13,979 bases of DNA from CAYVSY01 sp964454255. GTDB taxonomy: Bacteria; Bacillota_I; Bacilli_A; RF39; UBA660. The notes under the pieces were generated by a model. That model searched no databases and had not been told where the DNA came from. It saw nothing but the letters and a program-made list of their open reading frames with translations. The translations under genes were made by a program, and so were the position numbers. The stretch spans positions 1 to 13,979 of the forward strand of contig CAYVSY010000027.1 of assembly GCA_964454255.1 (NCBI GenBank), in the 5' to 3' direction. Below are positions 5,422 to 12,646 of the stretch, one piece after another; position 1 is the first letter of the stretch; each line of letters begins with the position of its first letter.

Positions 5422-6063
5422 CTACTCTCTTAATTTTTTTCTTATAATTTTATAATTAGGACAATATTTATAAACAAGTTCCCAAAAAAAACTTGAGTGA
5501 TTATGATGAATAAGATGAGATAATTCATGTATAATAACATAATCTAAACATTCAATGTCATATTTATATAAATTTAAATTTAAAGTAACTGTCCTTTTTA
5601 CGTAATTACAAACACCCCATCTTGTTTTCATAACTCTAATTTTTAATTTTGGATAATCAATTTTTTCATCAAACATATTATACCATTTATTTAAATGATT
5701 TAAAAAAGTTTCTTTAATTAAATTATTTAAATACTTATTAAAATGTTTTTCATCCAAAACAAATATTTTATCATCCCTAATATCGACTGTTTTAAATAAG
5801 TTTCCATATATAACATAATATTTTTTACCAAATAAATATATCCATTCATTATTATCATGTAATAATTTATTTTCTTTTTTTAATATCATTTTTTTAATTG
5901 AAATTTCATTTTTATTAATTAATTCTAAAATAGATTTATCACAAATCAAATAATTAGTTGTAACAACAATGTCTAAATTATCGTTAATTCTAATATATGT
6001 ATTTTTATTATTTTTTTTTTCAACTATAACATGATATTCTTTATTATCAATTACTGCCAGCAT
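5422..6063 (-). CDS. YgjP-like zinc metallopeptidase domain protein (M48 / DUF45 family)
   Basis: The protein has 213 residues and no signal peptide or membrane segment, so it is probably cytosolic. The signature RVMKTRWGVCN (143-153) corresponds to the family's 'SRWGSC' block. The zinc site is VIIHELSHLIHHNHSSFFW (176-194), with H179, E180, H183 and a likely third ligand H189. Both are diagnostic of YgjP/WLM-type gluzincins. Substrates are not known for this family; some members are tied to restriction or DNA-repair islands. Here the context is envelope and ribosome genes. Its ATG overlaps the DUF2207 stop by one base (TAATG), indicating translational coupling. Confidence 0.9.
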   Translation of the reverse strand: MLAVIDNKEYHVIVEKKNNKNTYIRINDNLDIVVTTNYLICDKSILELINKNEISIKKMILKKENKLLHDNNEWIYLFGKKYYVIYGNLFKTVDIRDDKIFVLDEKHFNKYLNNLIKETFLNHLNKWYNMFDEKIDYPKLKIRVMKTRWGVCNYVKRTVTLNLNLYKYDIECLDYVIIHELSHLIHHNHSSFFWELVYKYCPNYKIIRKKLRE

Positions 6064-7937
6064 TATCCTCGACCGCCACCGCCACCAAAGCCGCCACCGC
6101 CACCGCCAAATGATGATCCACCACCAAATCCACTAGCTGAAGCTTTAGCAGAAGCAGCCGCAACTTGAGTAGAAATAGCCCGTGATACACCAGATGTAAT
6201 ACTATTATTTATAGCACTAGCTAAATAATAATTATTAAAATATAGAAAAGTCATATTATTCATATTTGTTTCTGGGTAGTATTCTTTAATTTTCATATTC
6301 ATAGCTTTTTCCACCTTATCTGCTATTCCAAAAGTAGTCGCATATACTAAATATCTTTCCCATAAATGTATTTCTGGTAATTCTTTTTCATCCATTTTAC
6401 CAAAATCTAACATAAAATTTTTTAAAGCTTTCCATTTAATATATTCGTCATTACCAGTCCCAGTTCGTTTTTGTGAAAATATAATATAAATAAAACTAAC
6501 TATAGATAATAAAACAGTTAATATAGAGAAAATAGATATAATATCTAAAATAGTAGATATTATAAATAAACCAATTCCTAAAAATGAATATAAAGAATAT
6601 TTAAATTTTTTAAAACCATTTTCTTCAAAATAATTATTACTAATACCAATTGCTATAACTTTATTTTTCCATTCATTATATTTTTGTAAAAAAGATTCAT
6701 AACTATTTTTACTAGCTTTTTTAATATCTTTATTAGTAACAAAAGTTCCATTACCTAATTCATTAATAAACCAATCCTTTAATAAAACTTCTGTTTCTGT
6801 CAAATTATCGTCAATTATTTTTGCATCTCTAATTATAAAATTATCATGATCATTAGAATCAATTTCTAATAATAAAACTTTTTTTCTTATTAATTCCATT
6901 ATTGAAGCAGATAAATATTCTGATTTAATATTACTTTTAGTTAGTAAATAACCTACTATTTCGGGACCAGCATTACTTGGAAAATCTCTATAATATTTTA
7001 AATCCGATAAATTACCATATTCTTTATCATATTTTTTATAAAATTTAATAACCATATATAATAAACTTATCATATAAATAGAAAACACTATATAAGATCC
7101 ATATAATAAATTTCTAGCAGCTTCTCTTTTTTCATTTTGTTTATTAGCTTGAATAGTTTCAAATTCAAGTATTTTATCCAAAGCATCAACATTAGAAAAT
7201 TTAGTTGCATTAGGAACCAATGATTTATCAAAAACTATTCTAGCATCTATTAAATCATTTGCATTTAAAAAATCCCAATACACTAACGCACCGTTTTTAT
7301 TAGTTAATTCATTACCACCATTTAATGGACCATGAGAATATATTCTTAATTCATTAGAAGGACCGGGTAAATTAATCTTAATTTTAAAATCTTCAACAAA
7401 TTCATCCCATGTCCAATTGAACATCATTTCAGCAACATCATTGTGAACAACTACTAAATCATTAACTGTATATTCTAAATAAAAAGCTTGATTATTACTA
7501 CCTGGATTATATATTTTAGCTTCAATTTCAGAACCGGTATTAATAAAAGTATATTTACCTGATAATCCATTATAACCAGAACTAATTTTTGAAAAACATT
7601 TATCATTATTAGTTAAATATTCCCAATCTTTAAAATATAATGAATTAATTGACGAAAAACACATATTGTCATTCAAACCACTAGCATTATAAATATTTGT
7701 TTCATAAAAAGAATTATAATCAGAGCCAACAAATGCTTTTGTATTTCCTTTTAATTCTAAATTACGTCTCAAGTAATTATAATCAGAACCATTAAATTTA
7801 ACAAATTCTTTAAACGTCACTGATCCATCATTATTAATAGTTGCATCTATATAAAATTTATCTGTTTTATAGTCATTAGCAAATACAGCTAAAGGCATCA
7901 CAAAAAACATTATTATTAAAAGTAAAATTTTCTTCAT
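6063..7937 (-). CDS. DUF2207-family membrane protein with Gly-rich C-terminus
   Basis: The protein has 624 residues. Residues 1-20 form a signal peptide or first membrane segment (MKKILLLIIMFFVMPLAVFA). Residues 21-275 are an extracellular beta-rich domain with the opening DYKTDKFYIDATINNDGSV typical of DUF2207. A membrane helix lies at about 278-299, a cytoplasmic domain at 300-445, two more membrane helices at about 448-487, a second soluble region (KWKALKNFMLDFGKM; LPEIHLWERYLVYATTFGIA) and a Ser/Ala-rich stretch ending in FGGGSSFGGGGGGFGGGGG. This domain order and Gly-rich tail are standard for DUF2207 proteins, which often sit beside lemA. The exact function is unknown; an envelope-stress or protein-quality role is plausible. 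A terminator-like hairpin lies just upstream. The ATG follows TAGGAGAAT. Confidence 0.92.
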   Translation of the reverse strand: MKKILLLIIMFFVMPLAVFANDYKTDKFYIDATINNDGSVTFKEFVKFNGSDYNYLRRNLELKGNTKAFVGSDYNSFYETNIYNASGLNDNMCFSSINSLYFKDWEYLTNNDKCFSKISSGYNGLSGKYTFINTGSEIEAKIYNPGSNNQAFYLEYTVNDLVVVHNDVAEMMFNWTWDEFVEDFKIKINLPGPSNELRIYSHGPLNGGNELTNKNGALVYWDFLNANDLIDARIVFDKSLVPNATKFSNVDALDKILEFETIQANKQNEKREAARNLLYGSYIVFSIYMISLLYMVIKFYKKYDKEYGNLSDLKYYRDFPSNAGPEIVGYLLTKSNIKSEYLSASIMELIRKKVLLLEIDSNDHDNFIIRDAKIIDDNLTETEVLLKDWFINELGNGTFVTNKDIKKASKNSYESFLQKYNEWKNKVIAIGISNNYFEENGFKKFKYSLYSFLGIGLFIISTILDIISIFSILTVLLSIVSFIYIIFSQKRTGTGNDEYIKWKALKNFMLDFGKMDEKELPEIHLWERYLVYATTFGIADKVEKAMNMKIKEYYPETNMNNMTFLYFNNYYLASAINNSITSGVSRAISTQVAAASAKASASGFGGGSSFGGGGGGFGGGGGRG

Positions 7938-7952
7938 AACTATTCTCCTAAC

Positions 7953-7980
7953 AAAAAAGGCTTACAAAGTAAGCCAAAAA
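7953..7980 (-). terminator. Terminator-like hairpin between lemA and the DUF2207 gene
   Basis: On the minus strand GGCTTAC (7969-7975) pairs perfectly with GTAAGCC (7959-7965) over a 3-nt loop and runs into TTTTTT (7953-7958). This is a textbook intrinsic terminator. It lies in the 45-nt gap between the lemA stop and the DUF2207 start; no separate promoter is visible for the latter, so partial read-through is implied. Confidence 0.85.
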
Positions 7981-7982
7981 TT

Positions 7983-8546
7983 TTAAAATTGAACTTTTGG
8001 AGCTTCTTTTTCAGTTTCATCTATTTTAAAGAAATCAAAAGTTTTAAAGCTAAATATTGAAGCTACAATATTTGAAGGAAATACTTCAATTGAATTATTG
8101 TAGTTTAAAACAGTATCATTATAAAATTGTCTAGCATAAGAAATTTTATCTTCTGTATCTTTTAAATCATTTTGTAAACTAATAAAGTTTTGATTTGCTT
8201 TTAAATCAGGATAAGCTTCAGATAAAGCAAACAATCTTGATAAAGCACCTGTTAATTGATTATTTGATTCAATTTTTTCATTAATTGTATTAGCACTAGC
8301 TAATTTATTTCTAGCCGCTATTACTTCTGTTAATGTATTTTCTTCATGTGTTGCGTAACCTTTAACTGTTTCAACTAAATTAGGAATTAAATCAGCTCTT
8401 CTTTTTAATTGAACATCAATTTGTGAAAATTGATCACGAACTTTATTCCTTCCCTTAATTAATTTATTGTATGTTCCAATAATAGAAAAGATTAAAATTA
8501 CCACAACTGCAATAACTGCTAATAAAATAATTGTTCCTGTTTCCAT
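7983..8546 (-). CDS. lemA: LemA family protein
   Basis: The protein has 187 residues. An N-terminal membrane segment spans about 5-24 (TIILLAVIAVVVILIFSIIG), followed by a short loop and the LemA signature, which runs over 33-81: GRNKVRDQFSQIDVQLKRR, ADLIPNLVETVKGYATHEE and the TEVIAARNKL block. The rest is a long helical bundle ending EKEAPKVQF. LemA proteins expose little outside the membrane and place a four-helix domain in the cytoplasm; the function is unresolved, though a short LemA-derived peptide is presented to host T cells in Listeria. lemA next to DUF2207 or TPM-domain genes is a recurring arrangement. A strong AAGGAGGA ribosome binding site precedes the ATG by 6 nt. Size is normal and the gene is complete. 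Confidence 0.95.
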   Translation of the reverse strand: METGTIILLAVIAVVVILIFSIIGTYNKLIKGRNKVRDQFSQIDVQLKRRADLIPNLVETVKGYATHEENTLTEVIAARNKLASANTINEKIESNNQLTGALSRLFALSEAYPDLKANQNFISLQNDLKDTEDKISYARQFYNDTVLNYNNSIEVFPSNIVASIFSFKTFDFFKIDETEKEAPKVQF

Positions 8547-8552
8547 AATTAT

Positions 8553-8574
8553 TCCTCCTTATGATATAAGTATA
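8553..8574 (-). promoter_or_regulatory. lemA -10 box and ribosome binding site
   Basis: On the minus strand TATACT (8569-8574) is a good -10 hexamer. The matching -35 is not clear: an AT-rich stretch lies 17 nt upstream. The start would be near 8562, immediately before AAGGAGGA (8553-8560), so the leader is very short. This probably begins the lemA to trmD transcript. Confidence 0.45.
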
Positions 8575-8677
8575 CTATATTTATAAAAAAATTACTAGAA
8601 AAATCGTTTTTTTTAATTAAAATTATCAAAAAAAATTATTATTGTGGTTTTTTATATATTAATTATCATATGTTCTC

Positions 8678-8702
8678 CTAAAGTGTAAGATTTGCACTTT
8701 AG
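8678..8702. promoter_or_regulatory. Palindrome CTAAAGTG-N9-CACTTTAG between the deacetylase gene and lemA
   Basis: CTAAAGTG (8678-8685) and CACTTTAG (8695-8702) are perfect inverted copies. Read on the minus strand, the left half is CTAAAGTGCAAAT, sharing AAGTGCAAAT with the palindrome at 12596-12625. No T-run follows on either strand, so it is not an intrinsic terminator. It lies 23 nt after the deacetylase stop and about 105 nt upstream of the lemA -10. It could be an operator for a dimeric regulator. Confidence 0.55.
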
Positions 8703-8725
8703 TTATCTATCATTAAAATATAATA

Positions 8726-9748
8726 TTATTTAATAGATCCATATCCATAACCTAATTTAGGAACTATATTTTTATAATAAAACAATTCCGATACACTAAC
8801 TACCCTGTAATTCATTTCATATAATACTGGCAAAACCTTTTCTATAGCTTTAACAGTAGCACTATATGTATCATGCATTAGAATAATATCGCCATCATTA
8901 ACATTATTAATAATTTTATTTTTAATATATTCAGAATTATGATAACGCCAATCTAAAGTATCTAAATTCCATAATATTAATGGATATTTTAAATTATTTT
9001 TAATCTTTTTATTAATTGTTCCATAAGAAGGTCTAAATAATATTGAATTGGTTTTAGTGACTTTAAATATTTCATCATTAGTTTTGCTTATTTCATCATT
9101 TATTTGACTTTCTTTTAGTCTTGTTAGTTCTTTATGCGAATAAGTATGATTACCAATTTCCATCCCCAAATCAATCATCCTATTTAAAATTTTAGGATAA
9201 TTTTTTACCTTATTACCAACTACAAAAAAAGTAGCCGTCGCATTATAAGAATTTAATATATCAACTATTTTGCTTGTCTTATAACTAGGACCATCATCAA
9301 AAGTAAACGCTACTAATTTAGAATTTTTATCAATTACTTCGTTATGAAATAAATCATAATTTTTATTTAATTCCTTATATGTTTTAATTTCATTATTATT
9401 TGAATTAATATTTATTCTCTCAATATCACTAGATACTAAATTACTATTTTCCTTATATACATAAAATGTTATATCAAATATCTTATTACTAATATTTATA
9501 TCATAATCAATATATAAATTTTTATATTTATTTATATCATATTTGAAGCTTTCTATTTCCGAATTAATATAATTAATTATATATTTATCAGCTATTTCAT
9601 TATTAACTTTAGGATATATAACATCAATAATTACATCATTATAATTTTCAAATATTTCATTATTAGTATATTCATTTTTATTGAAAATAAAAAAAAGAGT
9701 TATCAATATAAATATAAAAATACTTATTATTGTGACCCTTTTTTTCAT
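8726..9748 (-). CDS. Membrane-anchored polysaccharide deacetylase (NodB / CE4 family), likely peptidoglycan deacetylase
   Basis: The protein has 340 residues. Residues 4-23 form an N-terminal anchor (RVTIISIFIFILITLFFIFN). Residues 35-125 look like a PdaC-type N-terminal domain. The NodB domain has every catalytic motif: TFDDGP (149-154) with catalytic base and metal Asp D151-D152, HTYSH (201-205) with both metal His, RPSYG (239-243), DTLDW (263-267), and the catalytic-acid region LMHD (290-293). Such enzymes remove acetyl groups from N-acetylglucosamine or N-acetylmuramic acid outside the cell and can give lysozyme resistance. The exact sugar cannot be told from sequence. It is the last gene of the hemW operon, 41 nt after the DUF1653 gene, with an AGGTGA ribosome binding site. 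No T-tailed terminator follows; only the palindrome at 8678-8702 is seen. Confidence 0.93.
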   Translation of the reverse strand: MKKRVTIISIFIFILITLFFIFNKNEYTNNEIFENYNDVIIDVIYPKVNNEIADKYIINYINSEIESFKYDINKYKNLYIDYDINISNKIFDITFYVYKENSNLVSSDIERININSNNNEIKTYKELNKNYDLFHNEVIDKNSKLVAFTFDDGPSYKTSKIVDILNSYNATATFFVVGNKVKNYPKILNRMIDLGMEIGNHTYSHKELTRLKESQINDEISKTNDEIFKVTKTNSILFRPSYGTINKKIKNNLKYPLILWNLDTLDWRYHNSEYIKNKIINNVNDGDIILMHDTYSATVKAIEKVLPVLYEMNYRVVSVSELFYYKNIVPKLGYGYGSIK

Positions 9749-9789
9749 ATTATCACCTATTATTATTATATTATAAAAAGAAAAAATTA

Positions 9790-10035
9790 TTAGTTATTAT
9801 TGGTATTTATTTCTTCAAAACGATATTTTTGAGAAACAGTAGGATATTTTTCATGATCAACTTCACTTAAAAACATTTCTAATGGTCTAACATATAATTT
9901 AAATTCATCATATAAGGCTCTATATACAACCATTTCTTCCATTGTTTCCGAATTTAAAGCAATATCTAAAACAATATAAGTTTTACCTTTAAAATGATGA
10001 TAAACACTATTAAGATGTAAAAATCTATCAGTCAT
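9790..10035 (-). CDS. DUF1653 family protein
   Basis: This 81-residue soluble protein carries the family core: YHHFKGKTYIVLDIALNSET (about 12-31), MVVYRALYDEFKLYVRPLEM (35-54) and FLSEV. DUF1653 proteins are small SH3-like beta-barrel proteins of unknown function found alone or fused to other domains. The ATG lies inside the end of the HD-domain gene, overlapping it by 8 nt, so translation is coupled and a functional link is plausible. The protein is complete at the usual length. Confidence 0.9.
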   Translation of the reverse strand: MTDRFLHLNSVYHHFKGKTYIVLDIALNSETMEEMVVYRALYDEFKLYVRPLEMFLSEVDHEKYPTVSQKYRFEEINTNNN

Positions 10036-10606
10036 TTAATTCACCTCTCACAAAAACAGCATTCATATATTTTTTACTAGATAAAAAGTCACACATATGC
10101 ACAAATCGAGCCATCTCCGTTTTTGGCAAAGGCAACACTTCCTTATTATTTATATTTTTATTCCATTCACCCATATGACTCTCGATAATACTACATAATA
10201 ATCTAATATCGTCAATTTCTAATGATAGTTTGTTTTTTCTTTCCATTATAAATCGTGAAGATAATAAAGGATGATCAAAACAAGTCCATTTTTGTTCGAT
10301 AATTCCCTTTTTTAAACCATCATGAAGAATTAAAGCCATAATTATTAAATCTTTTTCTTTTGACGAAAACTTATATCCAATACTATTGTTTTCTAATAAA
10401 TCTTTTGCAATTCTAACAGCTAATTTTGAATGTTTAACTAATCCTCCCTCAGTAGTCGCAAATTCGGGATGAAATTTACCAGTTGAAGAAGCTGGAATTT
10501 TAAAAAAATAATCTGGTAATTCACTAACTAAATATTTTAAATCCTTCAAGATAACATTATCTTTTATATATTTATATTCATTATTAAAAGTATCTATTTT
10601 ATTCAT
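10028..10606 (-). CDS. HD-domain hydrolase-like protein
   Basis: The protein has 192 residues and no membrane segment. Metal-ligand candidates follow the HD pattern: H59 in GGLVKHSKLAVRIA, H95-D96 in LILHDGLKKG, H112 in CFDHPLLSS, H144 in IIESHMGEW and D173 in HMCDFLSS. HD proteins with this layout usually hydrolyse phosphate bonds in nucleotides or RNA. The substrate cannot be read here, but the H...HD...H...H...D set appears intact, so an active enzyme is likely. The start ATG (10604-10606) directly follows the mscS stop (TAAATG) with an AGAGG site inside mscS. It overlaps DUF1653 at its 3' end. I do not recognise a more specific name. Confidence 0.85.
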   Translation of the reverse strand: MNKIDTFNNEYKYIKDNVILKDLKYLVSELPDYFFKIPASSTGKFHPEFATTEGGLVKHSKLAVRIAKDLLENNSIGYKFSSKEKDLIIMALILHDGLKKGIIEQKWTCFDHPLLSSRFIMERKNKLSLEIDDIRLLCSIIESHMGEWNKNINNKEVLPLPKTEMARFVHMCDFLSSKKYMNAVFVRGELND

Positions 10607-11401
10607 TTAATTCCTCTCTATATTAATATCAAGTTTATTATAAGGTATTACAATATTATTATTATCAAATTCTTTTTTAATTATTTTTAAACTTTCTCTT
10701 CGGACACTAGCAAAGTTATTTGAATCACATTGAATAATAATTCGATAAACAATTGAACTACTATCAAAACGTTCCAAGCCTAAAATAGACATTTCACCTG
10801 TTACAAAGTTAATTTTTTCAACCCTTTTTTTTAAAGAAATTAAAACACCATCTAACTTATCTAAATCAGTTTTATAATCAACGCCTAAATCTATAACTAA
10901 ATTAACATCATTAATACTATAATTTATAATACTAGTAATAGAACTATTATTAATTATTAACACTTCTCCTGTCCATGCTCTTAATTTGGTTGTTTGAAGA
11001 CCAAAACTAATAATTTCTCCCCTAAAATCATTAATTGAAACATTATCGCCAATAACATATTTATTATCTAAAACGATAAAAATACCAGATAATAAATTTT
11101 TAATAATATCTTGAAACGCTAAGCCAAACACTACCCCAACAACACCTAAAGATGCTAAAATACTAGTTGTATCAACACCAAAAATACTTAATATTACTAA
11201 TATCACAAGAAGGACAATAATATATTTATAAATGTTTTTAATTAACGATACAATCGTCCCTTTTTTCTTATTATCAATATGCTTATTTTCTATTTTATTT
11301 ATTCTCTTAATAATACTAGCTCCAATATTATATAATAAAATGCCCAATATTATAGTTATTATAGGTCCAAAAAATCTCTTATCAGTTATTATTTCCATCA
11401 T
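10607..11401 (-). CDS. Small-conductance mechanosensitive channel (MscS / YggB family)
   Basis: The protein has 264 residues. Predicted membrane helices lie at about 11-31, 55-75 and 77-112. The third, pore-lining helix carries the family pattern SILASLGVVGVVFGLAFQDI (80-99) followed by KNLLSGIFIVLDNKYVIGD. The beta domain follows (DFRGEIISFGLQTTKLRAW, EVLIINNSSITSIINYS) and then an alpha/beta C-terminal domain. MscS channels open under membrane tension and release solutes on osmotic downshock. The ATG at 11399-11401 (a second ATG is the next codon) has a GGAGGA site 7 nt upstream and overlaps the hemW end by 20 nt. The protein is complete and slightly shorter than E. coli MscS (286 residues). 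Confidence 0.94.
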   Translation of the reverse strand: MMEIITDKRFFGPIITIILGILLYNIGASIIKRINKIENKHIDNKKKGTIVSLIKNIYKYIIVLLVILVILSIFGVDTTSILASLGVVGVVFGLAFQDIIKNLLSGIFIVLDNKYVIGDNVSINDFRGEIISFGLQTTKLRAWTGEVLIINNSSITSIINYSINDVNLVIDLGVDYKTDLDKLDGVLISLKKRVEKINFVTGEMSILGLERFDSSSIVYRIIIQCDSNNFASVRRESLKIIKKEFDNNNIVIPYNKLDINIERN

Positions 11402-12491
11402 TTTTACATCCTCCTATAAAATTAATTAATATTTCATTAGATAAATAAAGATAATCAGAATTAATCTTTATATTACCATCTTCCATAATTAATTTTTTTT
11501 CTTTTATCAAATAATCAACATTAAAAATCTCATTAATATTTTTATTATATCGATTATAAAAATTTTTAATACTAACACCATCTATTTTCCTTAAACCCAA
11601 AATCATCTCATTTTCACATTTTTCTTCCATAGAAACATATTCTTTTTTATCTATCCATTTATTATTAATATATTTAGTTAAATTTTTAGTATTAGTTATA
11701 CGATAATCATCTATATATGAAACAGCACCCATACCAAAACCTAAATATTCATTATTGTTCCAATATACTAAATTATGTTTAGATTTATAATTAGTTTTAG
11801 CATAATTACTTATTTCATATTGAAAATAATTATTTTTTTCAAATTCTTTTTTTATATATTGATACATTTTATACTCTAAATCTTCATCAATATTATGATA
11901 TCCCTTTATTTTTAACATTGTCTTATCTTCAATAATAAGTGAATAACAAGATATATGATTAATATTTAATGAAAGAACATTTTTAATATCTTGATGCAAT
12001 ATTTTCATATTTTCACTAGGAATTCCATATATTAAATCAATATTTATATTATTAAAACCAATATTATGAGCTATATCAATAATATTTTTAACATCTTTTT
12101 TGGTGTGCTTTCTATTTAAAAATAATAATAATCCATTATTAAATGTTTGAACTCCAAAACTAAGTCTATTTATCCCACTATCATATAATAATTTTAATTT
12201 ATCGTAAGAAATATTTTCAATATTACATTCAAAAGTCCATTCATAATCTTTAGACAATTTAAATACCTTTAAAATATTTAACAACTTTTTCAAATCATCA
12301 AATGATAAAGATGATGGAGTTCCACCACCAATATATAAAGTATGAACCATTGCTTCATTATATCGAGCATTAATTTCTTCCTTTAAACTATTTAAATAAT
12401 TACTTATATATGATTCATGATAACATACTTTAGGAAAATCACAATAACTACAAATATTTGAACAAAAAGGAATATGGACATATACATTCAT
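11382..12491 (-). CDS. hemW: Radical SAM heme chaperone HemW (HemN-like)
   Basis: The protein has 369 residues. The N-terminal VYVHIPFCSNICSYCDF (3-19) contains the radical SAM cluster ligands C10, C14 and C17 plus the extra Cys-rich context typical of HemW/HemN. GGGTPSSL (55-62) is the SAM-binding motif. Later blocks include the NRLSFGVQTF, NIDLIYGIP and YEISNYA types, and a C-terminal HemN_C-like region (MILGLRKIDGVSIKNF). HemW is the common short form in low-GC bacteria and is thought to load heme rather than oxidise coproporphyrinogen; older annotations call it 'coproporphyrinogen III oxidase'. It is the first gene of a five-gene minus-strand operon. The ATG (12489-12491) follows GGTGGT by 9 nt. 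A weak promoter (TTTATC, 17 nt, TATATA) can be drawn at 12550-12578. Confidence 0.93.
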   Translation of the reverse strand: MNVYVHIPFCSNICSYCDFPKVCYHESYISNYLNSLKEEINARYNEAMVHTLYIGGGTPSSLSFDDLKKLLNILKVFKLSKDYEWTFECNIENISYDKLKLLYDSGINRLSFGVQTFNNGLLLFLNRKHTKKDVKNIIDIAHNIGFNNINIDLIYGIPSENMKILHQDIKNVLSLNINHISCYSLIIEDKTMLKIKGYHNIDEDLEYKMYQYIKKEFEKNNYFQYEISNYAKTNYKSKHNLVYWNNNEYLGFGMGAVSYIDDYRITNTKNLTKYINNKWIDKKEYVSMEEKCENEMILGLRKIDGVSIKNFYNRYNKNINEIFNVDYLIKEKKLIMEDGNIKINSDYLYLSNEILINFIGGCKNDGNNN

Positions 12492-12595
12492 AATATCACT
12501 ACCACCTTAAGTATATAATAAAAATCAAAAAAAAGATAGACATTTTTTGTATATACTTTTAATCATTGAATTGATAAAGTAAATTGATATTTTTA

Positions 12596-12625
12596 AAGTT
12601 TAAGTGCAAATTTGTACTTAAACTT
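12596..12625. promoter_or_regulatory. Near-perfect 30-bp palindrome overlapping the transposase promoter
   Basis: AAGTTTAAGTGCAAA (12596-12610) and TTTGTACTTAAACTT (12611-12625) are inverted copies with a single mismatched pair and no spacer. The right half covers the -35 (TTGTAC) of the transposase promoter. The core AAGTGCAAAT recurs at 8678-8702. The form fits a binding site for a dimeric DNA-binding protein that would block the promoter. Confidence 0.6.
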
Positions 12626-12640
12626 ATTTATTATTATAAT
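12612..12640 (+). promoter_or_regulatory. Promoter of the IS30-family transposase
   Basis: -35 TTGTAC (12612-12617), a 17-nt spacer and a perfect -10 TATAAT (12635-12640). Transcription would start near 12647, exactly where the 16-bp left inverted repeat begins. The -35 lies in the 30-bp palindrome. Confidence 0.75.
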
Positions 12641-12646
12641 ATACAA

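Noticed and set aside
8648..8672. Mini-ORF MIINI after a GGAG-like sequence next to the palindrome (minus strand)
   Set aside because: Five codons in AT-rich intergenic DNA; the GGAG is part of the palindrome flank and no leader-peptide logic is visible.
11232..11429. Plus-strand 65-codon hydrophobic open frame
   Set aside because: Antisense to the mscS start and hemW end; a hydrophobic translation is expected opposite a membrane-protein gene in AT-rich DNA.
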